Source of the DNA: Clostridia bacterium
Lineage (GTDB): Bacteria; Bacillota; Clostridia; UMGS1883
Assembly (NCBI GenBank): GCA_017466275.1
Contig: JAFTUL010000018.1
Span: 1 to 40,421, forward strand
Direction: 5' to 3'
Length of the DNA stretch: 40,421 nt
Below are positions 15,329-21,986 of the stretch, piece after piece (positions within the stretch are counted from its first letter, which is position 1; every line of letters starts with the position of its first letter). A model generated the notes under the pieces. It did not search any database and was not told where the DNA came from. It saw only the letters and a program-made list of their open reading frames with translations. The position numbers and the translations under genes are program-made.

Positions 15329-16477
15329 ATGAACATTAAAATACATAGAGGCCAAAACCAAATAGGCGGATCAATAATTGAAGCATCAAGCAAACAAGCA
15401 CGAGTGTTCTTCGACATTGGGATTGAATTAGATGAGGATAAAGAAATTGAAATACCACAAATTGAGGGTTTGTTTTACGGAAGCCAAAATTGTGATGCTG
15501 TTTTTATTTCTCATTATCATTCAGATCACATAGGACTGGCAGATTATTTGCTTCCTGACATACCTGTTTATATTGGCGAGAAAGCCTATAAGGTAATGAA
15601 AGCAGCATCAGATTATAGAGATATTGAAGTCAAGTTTGACCCTATTCTTATAGAAAACGAGAAAATAATAGAGATTAAAGACATCAAGATAACTCCTATT
15701 TTATGCGACCATTCTGCTTTTGACTCGTATATGTTTTTAATAGAAGCAAATGGAGAAACAACTTTATACACGGGTGATTTTAGAGCAAATGGAAGAATGG
15801 ACTTTGACAAATTATTAGAGAAAGTTCCTTGTGTAGATAATTTAATCATTGAGGGAACAACACTTTCTCGTGAGGATTCTATTGAAAATATAGAAGAAGA
15901 AAAATTAGAAGAAATAGCAGTTGAATTTTTAAATAAGTATAAAGGCCCTGTGTTTATTATGATGTCTGCAATGAATATAGATAGAGTTATAACAGTAAAG
16001 AATATTGCAGAAAGAACAGACAGGATATTTTTAGAGGATATTTATACTGCTGATATTACGTCAGCAATAGGAATGACAACAGCAAATACCAGAGTATTTA
16101 TGACAGGCGGAGACAAGCAGTATAAATAGTTACAAAAGTATTCTGATAGTAAGATAGGTAAAAATGAAATTGCAAGAACGCCTTTTGTTATGTGTGTTAG
16201 AAGTTCAATGAAGAACTATTTATCAAAATTGAATGAATTGGTATCGTTTGAAAATGGAGTGTTATTTTATGGTATGTGGAAAGGTTATTTAGAAAAACCA
16301 CAGACAAAAGAGTTTATTGAGTTTATGGAAAGCAAAGGCGTAAAGACTCATATATTGCATACAAGTGGTCATGCCGATAGTATGACAATAGATAAACTTA
16401 TAGAAGACGTAAAACCAAAAAGGATTATCCCTGTTCATACGGAAAATGCTGAATGGTTTGACAGATACAAGGTTTAA
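15329..16477 (+). pseudogene. Metallo-beta-lactamase-fold hydrolase (RNase J-like ends), interrupted by in-frame TAG
   Basis: The frame encodes about 382 residues. The first part has the zinc motif H-Y-H-S-D-H (residues about 64-69), then CDHSAF and TGDFRA, the usual MBL fold ligands. The C-terminal part has HTSGHAD and IPVHTENAEWF, which match the beta-CASP/RNase J end motifs, so a nuclease of that group is likely. A TAG at 16127-16129 splits the frame after GGDKQYK; the following codons (LQKYSDSKIGKNEIARTPFVM) continue the domain without a frame change. Both parts are needed for zinc binding, so the truncated product should be inactive unless the stop is read through. Codon use is AT-rich, as in the two genes upstream. 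Confidence 0.7.
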
Positions 16478-16496
16478 CAATATCCATATGTGATAC

Positions 16497-16565
16497 TGTT
16501 ACAGACACCACACAAGGCACGTAGAATCTGTCACACTTTTGATACGGAATAATTATACGACATAA
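16497..16565 (+). pseudogene. Second RlmD C-terminus-like coding remnant (possible attachment-site junction)
   Basis: In the frame ending at TAA 16563-16565 the codons read HTRHVESVTLLIR (16509-16547). The intact rlmD ends QTSHVECCVLLYR. Shared positions are T-x-H-V-E-x-x-x-L-L-x-R, the conserved end of the RlmD/RumA family. Upstream of 16509 the match stops. This is what an element inserted at the 3' end of rlmD leaves behind: one side keeps a complete gene, the other a displaced tail. The match is short (about 13 residues), so chance is not excluded. Confidence 0.45.
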
Positions 16566-16588
16566 TCTTTTTGTCAAATTGCTATTTT

Positions 16589-16600
16589 AAACAATTGTTT
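16589..16600. promoter_or_regulatory. Palindrome AAACAATTGTTT, possible operator
   Basis: A perfect 12-bp palindrome 54 bases upstream of the XRE-type regulator start. Regulators of this size usually bind such sites in their own control region. Assignment is by position only. Confidence 0.3.
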
Positions 16601-16654
16601 CTGCCAAGTTTACACTTACTAATAAACTTACAATAATGTCAAGAGGTGATTCTT

Positions 16655-16846
16655 TTGAAAGGATTAAAACAAATCAGAAAAGAACGTCGTTTGACACAGT
16701 TAAAGGTTGCTATGGATTTGAATATTTCACGTGAAGCCCTTTCTCATTATGAAAACGGCAAGCGTGAGCCGAGTATTGATATGCTTGTCCAAATGTCAGA
16801 ATACTTCAATGTTTCCATTGATTTTCTCATAAAAGGAGACAGATAA
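16655..16846 (+). CDS. XRE family helix-turn-helix regulator
   Basis: A 63-residue protein that is essentially one Cro/CI-type HTH: LKQIRKERRLTQLKVAMDLNISREALSHYENGKREPSIDML, then the usual LVQMSEYFNVSIDFLIKG dimerisation end. The TTG at 16655 is placed 7 bases after AGAGGTG (16643-16648); an in-frame GTG at 16646 lies within that site and is unlikely. It lies between the AT-rich cassette (and rlmD-like remnant) and the Mn-riboswitch block. It may control the cassette or belong to the same mobile segment; it could also be a host gene, since its composition is less AT-rich. Confidence 0.85.
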   Translation: MKGLKQIRKERRLTQLKVAMDLNISREALSHYENGKREPSIDMLVQMSEYFNVSIDFLIKGDR

Positions 16847-16852
16847 TTTATC

Positions 16853-16881
16853 TTGACAAAAGCTTCCCCTTATGTTAAAAT
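16853..16881 (+). promoter_or_regulatory. Promoter of exchanger gene 1
   Basis: Consensus TTGACA (16853-16858), 17 bases, TAAAAT (16876-16881). The expected transcript start lies just before the riboswitch P1 at 16889. Confidence 0.85.
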
Positions 16882-16888
16882 TTATCAA

Positions 16889-16981
16889 GATAAAAGGGAG
16901 TAGCTAACGGATTTATTCCGTTACAACGGCGTCAGTACGGCATTTTTGCCCGCTTTTGTATGAAACAGCAAGACTTTTATC
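16889..16981 (+). ncRNA. yybP-ykoY (Mn2+) riboswitch, copy 1
   Basis: Conserved aptamer elements in order: GGGAGTAGC, P2 hairpin (TAACGG.../CCGTTA), CGTCAGTACGG, and GCAAGAC. P1 is GATAAAAG (16889-16896) with CTTTTATC (16974-16981). This aptamer family senses Mn2+ and usually turns its gene on. Here the 3' strand of P1 is also the 5' strand of the terminator that follows, so ligand binding should prevent termination. Confidence 0.85.
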
Positions 16982-17012
16982 GCATTCTTTTTGTGCGATA
17001 AAAGTCTTTTTT
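16972..17012 (+). terminator. Riboswitch-controlled terminator, copy 1
   Basis: Perfect 13-bp stem (16972-16984 with 16994-17006), 9-base loop, then eight T. It is mutually exclusive with P1 of the aptamer. Confidence 0.88.
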
Positions 17013-17042
17013 ATTGCATAAAATAAATTCAGAGGTGCGATT

Positions 17043-17996
17043 ATGGAATATATTTTGAATTTAGTATTACTTATCAGTGGCTTTTTCTTTCTTGTAAAAG
17101 GCGCTGACCTTTTCGTTGACGGAAGCAGCTCCGTTGCGAAGATATTTAAAATTCCGTCGGTTATAATAGGTCTTACGATAGTTTCTATCGGAACATCTCT
17201 TCCCGAGGCGGCTGTAAGTATTACGTCATCGCTTCAGGGAAGCTATGACCTTTCTATCGCAAATGTCATAGGCTCCAACATATTTAATTTATTGATGGTT
17301 GTTGGATTTTCCGCACTTATCTGCCCCTTTGTTGTAGATAAGATGATTATGAAGAGAGATTTTCCTCTCTGTATAGGCATAACGGTACTTCTGGCAATTA
17401 TGCTTCGTGACAATATTCTCTCCCGCATCGAGGCAGGTGTTTTGTTTGCAATTTTTATTGCCTACATAATTATTCTGGTAATGTCCGCCCTCAAAAACCC
17501 TCTTTCTGCGGACGAGGACGACAAACCTATGCCTGTTCCCAAGAGCCTTCTTTTAATTCTTCTCGGCGGTGCAGGAATAATCCTCGGTGGAACATTCACC
17601 GTTGACAGTGCCAAGTTTTTTGCAAGTGCTTTTGGAATGAGCGAAATGCTTATCGGCCTTACGGTAGTTGCCGTGGGAACATCTCTTCCCGAGCTTGTAA
17701 CAAGCATTGTTGCAGCAAAAAAGGGTGAAAGCGAAATCGCCCTTGGCAACGTTGTGGGCTCCTGCATATTTAATATTATGTTTATTTTAGGTATGAGCGG
17801 TCTTGTGCATCCTCTCAACTGCGGAATAGAGGCTCTTATCGATGCAGTAATCCTCATTGTGATAAATATCCTTATGTATATTGTTTGTATTACAGGCAAA
17901 AAGATTAACCGTCCCGAGGGGCTTGTCTGCGTAGTAATATATGTGATATATGTTGCATATACTGTATTGAGAGCGTTTGAGATGCTGCCTTTTTAA
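17043..17996 (+). CDS. CaCA-family cation exchanger 1 (YrbG-like), probable Mn2+ exporter
   Basis: A 317-residue protein with about ten membrane helices in two inverted halves. Each half has the alpha-repeat of cation/Ca2+ exchangers: TIVSIGTSLPEAAVSI (about residues 47-62) and TVVAVGTSLPELVTSI (about 207-222), each followed by G-S-[NC]-I-F-N. The family (K+-dependent Na+/Ca2+ exchanger-like, E. coli YrbG) exports Ca2+ or a related divalent ion. A Mn2+ riboswitch directly upstream makes Mn2+ the likely physiological substrate; this is inference. AGAGGTG precedes the ATG. The promoter of its paralogue starts 4 bases past its stop codon, and no separate terminator is seen in between. Confidence 0.9.
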   Translation: MEYILNLVLLISGFFFLVKGADLFVDGSSSVAKIFKIPSVIIGLTIVSIGTSLPEAAVSITSSLQGSYDLSIANVIGSNIFNLLMVVGFSALICPFVVDKMIMKRDFPLCIGITVLLAIMLRDNILSRIEAGVLFAIFIAYIIILVMSALKNPLSADEDDKPMPVPKSLLLILLGGAGIILGGTFTVDSAKFFASAFGMSEMLIGLTVVAVGTSLPELVTSIVAAKKGESEIALGNVVGSCIFNIMFILGMSGLVHPLNCGIEALIDAVILIVINILMYIVCITGKKINRPEGLVCVVIYVIYVAYTVLRAFEMLPF

Positions 17997-17999
17997 TTG

Positions 18000-18028
18000 T
18001 TGACAAATGGTATTTTTTGTGTTAAAAT
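18000..18028 (+). promoter_or_regulatory. Promoter of exchanger gene 2
   Basis: TTGACA (18000-18005), 17 bases, TAAAAT (18023-18028): the same boxes and spacing as copy 1, starting 4 bases after the exchanger 1 stop. Confidence 0.85.
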
Positions 18029-18035
18029 TCTCTCC

Positions 18036-18133
18036 GTAAAAGGGAGTAGCTACCGAGTTTATTTAATTCGGTACAACGGCGTCAGTACGGCAAATCTATT
18101 GCCCGCCTTTGTATTAAACAGCAAGACTTTTAC
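18036..18133 (+). ncRNA. yybP-ykoY (Mn2+) riboswitch, copy 2
   Basis: Same element order as copy 1: GGGAGTAGC, P2 (ACCGA.../TCGGT), CGTCAGTACGG, GCAAGAC. P1 is GTAAAAG (18036-18042) with CTTTTAC (18127-18133). P1 and P2 sequences differ from copy 1 but keep pairing, which is covariation support for the structure. Confidence 0.85.
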
Positions 18134-18166
18134 TGCATTATATTTGTGCGGTAAAAGTCTTTTTTT
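18125..18166 (+). terminator. Riboswitch-controlled terminator, copy 2
   Basis: 13-bp stem (18125-18137 with 18147-18159, one G-U pair), then seven T. Relative to copy 1 a T-A pair has become C-G. Confidence 0.88.
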
Positions 18167-18228
18167 GTGCAAAGGGGATGCACTAAAGACTCACCACACA
18201 ATAAAAATTTTTTATGAGGTGATTTTTT

Positions 18229-19179
18229 ATGGATTACGTACTGAATTTATTTCTCCTGGTTTTTGGTTTTGCCCTTTTGATTAAGGGTGCTGACCTGTTC
18301 GTTGACGGAAGCAGCTCCGTTGCGAAACTGCTTAAGATACCCGCTGTTATAATCGGTCTTACAATCGTTTCTATCGGAACCTCTCTTCCCGAAGCGGCTG
18401 TAAGTATTTCCGCTTCAATTAAAGGGGCTTATGACCTTTCCATTGCCAATGTTGTGGGCAGTAACATTTTTAATCTTTTGAGTGTTGTAGGCGTTTCTGC
18501 TTTTATCTGCCCGTTTATTGTTGATAAGGTAATTATGAAACGGGACTTCCCCTTAAGCATTCTTTCCGCGGTAATTTTAGCTGTAATGATGCGGGACAGA
18601 ACACTTTCGGTTGTGGAAGCAACTATTCTTTTTGTTCTCTTTATAGGTTATATTCTGCTACTTGTACGCTCTGCCCTTAAGAACCGTACCGAGGGGGATG
18701 AATACAAAACTCATTCTCCCTTAAAAAGCATTATCTTTATCATAATCGGTATTGTAGGTATTGTTGCGGGCGGAACTCTTACCGTTGATGCTGCAACATT
18801 CTTTGCAAGAGCGTTTAATATGAGCGAGCTTTTAATTGGCCTTACCATTGTTGCGGTGGGAACGAGTCTTCCCGAGCTTGTAACAAGCGTTGTTGCCGCT
18901 AAAAAGGGTGAGAGTGAAATCGCCTTGGGTAACGTTATCGGCTCAAATATATTCAACATTCTCTTTATTCTTGGTATGAGCGGTATTGTTCATCCCCTTA
19001 CCTGTGATTTCGGTGCAGTTATCGATACCATCCTTCTTATAGGTATGAGTGCCCTGATGTTTTTTATCTACAAGGCAAGAAACAAGGTTTCCCGTCTCGT
19101 GGGACTCCTCGGTGTTGTTATATATGTCATCTATGTTGTATACATTATTCTAAGAGCATACGAAATGCTTCCATTCTAA
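18229..19179 (+). CDS. CaCA-family cation exchanger 2 (YrbG-like), probable Mn2+ exporter
   Basis: A 316-residue close paralogue of exchanger 1; start, alpha-repeats (TIVSIGTSLPEAAVSI and TIVAVGTSLPELVTSV) and the AYEMLPF end are almost the same, while the central loop (residues about 148-170) has diverged. It arose by duplication of the whole promoter-riboswitch-gene unit. TGAGGTG precedes the ATG. The CDF exporter starts 19 bases downstream with its own GGAGG, so both are probably read from the copy 2 riboswitch and induced together by Mn2+. Confidence 0.9.
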   Translation: MDYVLNLFLLVFGFALLIKGADLFVDGSSSVAKLLKIPAVIIGLTIVSIGTSLPEAAVSISASIKGAYDLSIANVVGSNIFNLLSVVGVSAFICPFIVDKVIMKRDFPLSILSAVILAVMMRDRTLSVVEATILFVLFIGYILLLVRSALKNRTEGDEYKTHSPLKSIIFIIIGIVGIVAGGTLTVDAATFFARAFNMSELLIGLTIVAVGTSLPELVTSVVAAKKGESEIALGNVIGSNIFNILFILGMSGIVHPLTCDFGAVIDTILLIGMSALMFFIYKARNKVSRLVGLLGVVIYVIYVVYIILRAYEMLPF

Positions 19180-19197
19180 AAATTTTGGAGGAATAAT

Positions 19198-20358
19198 ATG
19201 ATATCCCTGCTTCTTGGGCGTTTTCTTCCCGAAGATGCCGACCAAAAAACAGCCAGAACTATATACGGTTATGTCTGCGGAGGAGCAGGGATATTTTTAA
19301 ATCTGTTCCTGTTTGCGATAAAGCTTATTATAGGAATTTTCAGCTCATCTATTGCAATAACTGCCGACGCATTCAACAACTTAACAGATGCAGGCTCGTC
19401 CGTCATAAGCCTTTTCGGGTTTATTCTTTCAGGACAGAAAGCCGATAAAGAGCATCCTTTCGGACACGGCAGAATTGAGTATATTGCAGGCATTTTTATC
19501 TCCGTCGTAATTATCTATGTAGGAATAGAACTGCTTCGTTCTTCAATAGGCAAAATTATTCACCCCGGTGAATTCGTTTTTAATATTTATGTAGCTGTTG
19601 TACTTATTATTTCCATATTGGTTAAACTGTATATGGCATATTACAACCGCCGTTGCGGAAAAAAGATACAGTCCTCCGTTCTTTTTGCGGTTGCAACCGA
19701 TTCCATAAGTGATGCCATTGCGACGGGGGCAATTTTGCTGTCATCCGTGTTTATGTATTACACCCATATTCAGATAGATGGTTATGTCGGACTTCTTGTT
19801 TCTCTGCTTATTATAAAGTCAGGTGTTGATGCGGTTATAAAGACATCCTCTCCCCTGCTTGGCGGCATCCCCGACCGCGAATTTGTGAAAAGGGTTGAGG
19901 CAATTGTGCGTGAAAACCCCGAAACGGTAGGGATTCACGACCTTGTTGTTCACGATTACGGTCCCAATAAGATTTTTGTATCTCTTCATATGGAGGTTGA
20001 CGGAAGCAAGGAGATTTTCGTGCTTCACGATGCAGCAGACCTTGTGGAAAGACAGATTTCCGACGAGCTTGGGTGCGAGGCGGTTATTCATATGGACCCA
20101 ATTGATGTGAATAATCCTGTTTTGAAAGAAATTTACGCCACGCTTCAAAAAAGGCTGGATATAGTTTGTCCCGAGGGGAATGTTCACGACCTTCGTATAG
20201 TTCCGGGGCCAACTCACACTAATGTTATTTTTGATTTAATTGTCCCTGCGGAGAGGTTTTTTGCAAAGGATAAAATTTCCGCAGAATTGGAAAAATGCAT
20301 AACGGAAATTGACGAGAATTATTATGCCGTAATAACGGTGGAAACATCATATATTTAG
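19198..20358 (+). CDS. Cation diffusion facilitator, probable Mn2+ efflux (MntE-like)
   Basis: A 386-residue CDF protein: six helices, then a cytosolic C-terminal domain (from about residue 215) with an extra C-terminal extension. Helix 2 has ITADAFNNLTDAG and helix 5 has VATDSISDAIA, so the transport site reads N-x3-D and D-x3-D. Zn-type CDF proteins generally have D/H-x3-D with His in helix 5; the N-D/D-D set fits the Mn2+-exporting group. GHGRIEY follows helix 2 as usual. TTGGAGGA precedes the ATG. Position behind a Mn2+ riboswitch and an exchanger supports Mn2+ export. Fe2+ is the main alternative. Confidence 0.88.
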   Translation: MISLLLGRFLPEDADQKTARTIYGYVCGGAGIFLNLFLFAIKLIIGIFSSSIAITADAFNNLTDAGSSVISLFGFILSGQKADKEHPFGHGRIEYIAGIFISVVIIYVGIELLRSSIGKIIHPGEFVFNIYVAVVLIISILVKLYMAYYNRRCGKKIQSSVLFAVATDSISDAIATGAILLSSVFMYYTHIQIDGYVGLLVSLLIIKSGVDAVIKTSSPLLGGIPDREFVKRVEAIVRENPETVGIHDLVVHDYGPNKIFVSLHMEVDGSKEIFVLHDAADLVERQISDELGCEAVIHMDPIDVNNPVLKEIYATLQKRLDIVCPEGNVHDLRIVPGPTHTNVIFDLIVPAERFFAKDKISAELEKCITEIDENYYAVITVETSYI

Positions 20359-20368
20359 GAGAAACGCT

Positions 20369-21616
20369 ATGTTTAACAAAACTGAATTTTTAGAGGATTT
20401 GAAAAAGCTAATCGCAATCAACAGCATCAACGGAAACTGTGGAGAAAAAACAGATTCCGCACCCTTGGGAAAAGGTATAAATGATGCTATTGAGGCATTT
20501 TTGTCCATTGGCAAAAGATTTGGCTTCAGGACAAAAAATGTAGGCGGTTACTGTGGCTTTGTTGAAATGGGCGAGGGCGAAAAAATGCTTGGAATCATTA
20601 CCCACACCGATACCGTTGAAACAGGCGACGGATGGAGTTATCCTGCCCTCCAGTGCACAGTAGCTGACGACGGAGTTTACGGCAGAGGTGTAATCGACAA
20701 CAAGGGTCCTGCCCTCCTTGCTCTTTACTGTATGAAAGCCATTTCCGACAGCGGAATGAAGCTCGACAAGAGGGTACGTCTTATAATCGGCGGTGATGAA
20801 GAGGCAGGAAGCTGGCAATGTATGAACGCATACAAAAAAACAGAAGAGCTTCCCACAATTGCTTTTTCTCCTGATGCGGATTATCCCGTAGTTTTCGGTG
20901 AAAAGGGACTTCTCCGTGTAAAAATTTCGGGGGTTGAGGAAAACATTGCTCCCGACTTTAAGTTTGAGGGTGGCAAGGTTATAAACATTGTTCCCGACGA
21001 AGCAACGGCTTTCATTGACGGAAAAGAGCTTCACGCAAAAGGCAAATCCGCCCACGGAAGTATGCCTGAAAAGGGTGAAAACGCAATTTTGAAATTAGCA
21101 GATGAAATCTGTTCTCGTTATCCCAATTCCACATTTGCAAGGCTATGTTCTCTCACCACGGCAGAAGCACTTGGCATTGACATTGCCGACGATATGACAA
21201 AAATCAGCGTTAACCCCTCGGTAATCTATGCCGACAGTACAAAATGCGAACTTAGCTACGACATCCGCTACCCTATTACGGCAAACGGAGAAGAGGTTAT
21301 CGCAAATATTGAAAAATCAGCAGAGGAAAAAGGGCTTACGGCAGACATATTCTTCCACGACAAACCCCTTTATGTTCCGCGTGACAGCCATCTTGTAACA
21401 ACACTTTCGGATATATATGCGAAGCATTCGGGAGAGGCGCTGGAGCCTGTTGCAATTGGCGGAGGAACTTATGCAAAAGCGTTCAAAAACTGCGTTGCAT
21501 TCGGGGCAATGCTCCCCGACGAGCCGGAAACAATGCACGCTCCCGACGAATTCTGGAGTTTCAGAAGTATTGACATAAATTTTGACATAATTTCCGATGC
21601 GATTATGAAATTATAA
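20369..21616 (+). CDS. M20 family dipeptidase (PepV/Sapep-like)
   Basis: A 415-residue cytosolic zinc aminopeptidase. Metal ligands are visible in order: H-T-D in IITHTDTVETGDGW (about residue 77), D in YGRGVIDNKGPA (about 109), E-E in IGGDEEAGSW (about 143), D in SPDADYPV (about 168), and H in TMHAPDEFW near the end. The inserted lid domain lies between. PepV enzymes cleave dipeptides from protein turnover. An AGGAGAAACGCT site precedes the ATG, 10 bases after the CDF gene, so it can be read from the Mn2+-riboswitch transcript; Mn2+ may be its cofactor, an inference. A terminator follows at once. Confidence 0.88.
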   Translation: MFNKTEFLEDLKKLIAINSINGNCGEKTDSAPLGKGINDAIEAFLSIGKRFGFRTKNVGGYCGFVEMGEGEKMLGIITHTDTVETGDGWSYPALQCTVADDGVYGRGVIDNKGPALLALYCMKAISDSGMKLDKRVRLIIGGDEEAGSWQCMNAYKKTEELPTIAFSPDADYPVVFGEKGLLRVKISGVEENIAPDFKFEGGKVINIVPDEATAFIDGKELHAKGKSAHGSMPEKGENAILKLADEICSRYPNSTFARLCSLTTAEALGIDIADDMTKISVNPSVIYADSTKCELSYDIRYPITANGEEVIANIEKSAEEKGLTADIFFHDKPLYVPRDSHLVTTLSDIYAKHSGEALEPVAIGGGTYAKAFKNCVAFGAMLPDEPETMHAPDEFWSFRSIDINFDIISDAIMKL

Positions 21617-21619
21617 GGC

Positions 21620-21661
21620 AAACTGGCACAAAAGAACATAGTTCTTTTGTGCCAGTTTTTT
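21620..21661 (+). terminator. Intrinsic terminator after the dipeptidase gene
   Basis: Perfect 18-bp stem (21620-21637 with 21641-21658), ATA loop, T run to 21661. Confidence 0.92.
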
Positions 21662-21680
21662 GAGGGATAGGAAAAAATGT

Positions 21681-21876
21681 TTCAGAACGGACAAACTGAA
21701 CCCGCAGGGGGTACCCGAAGGTGTATATGTATACACCGAGAGGTGAAGTTTGTTCGTAGCAAAAAGGCTTAAAAACAGAAAAATCGATTTGTTTGAGATT
21801 TTTCAACCGATTTAACAAATTTAGCAACTATAAACTGTCTGTATCTCGTATTATTATCGCCTTTTTGCGTTCTGGA
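21681..21876 (+). ncRNA. Candidate structured RNA with a three-way junction
   Basis: This gene-free stretch folds into three abutting stems. P1: 21681-21689 with 21868-21876. P2: 21690-21697 with 21747-21754, containing a hairpin (21720-21737, GGTGTATA...TATACACC). P3: GCAAAAAGGC (21759-21768) with GCCTTTTTGC (21859-21868), perfect. Within P3 is GAAAAATC/GATTTTTC (21779-21786 with 21797-21804). It lies between two terminators, so it may be a separate transcript, on either strand. I recognise no known RNA family; a mobile inverted-repeat element is the alternative. Confidence 0.45.
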
Positions 21877-21899
21877 CTTTTTTTACATCCCTTTAGTGA

Positions 21900-21938
21900 A
21901 AAAAGTCAAAGAAACCATAGTTTTTTCTTTGACTTTTT
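21900..21938 (+). terminator. Terminator-like hairpin before miaB
   Basis: Perfect 15-bp stem (21900-21914 with 21924-21938) ending in a T run. Its right arm contains the -35 box of the miaB promoter. Confidence 0.75.
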
Positions 21939-21957
21939 ATTATATATATTATATAAT
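21929..21957 (+). promoter_or_regulatory. miaB operon promoter
   Basis: TTGACT (21929-21934), 17 bases, perfect TATAAT (21952-21957). Confidence 0.8.
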
Positions 21958-21986
21958 AAAGTGTACTCTAACTTTAAAAAGATTGG

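Noticed and set aside
13889-16477. Alternative genetic code (stop codons read as sense) for the cassette
   Set aside because: The interrupted frames carry one TAA and one TAG, and genes of the same cassette also end with TAA, so a simple code change does not fit. Mutation or rare read-through is simpler.
13889-16850. Integrated conjugative element or prophage still able to move
   Set aside because: No integrase, relaxase or structural genes are present; only a cassette and possible scars remain.
17997-18284. Open frame of 95 codons between the two exchangers
   Set aside because: It covers the promoter, riboswitch and terminator of copy 2 and has no ribosome binding site.
21681-21876. attC-type integron site
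   Set aside because: Stem layout is a three-way junction and lacks the paired R/L boxes of attC sites; no integron integrase is nearby.
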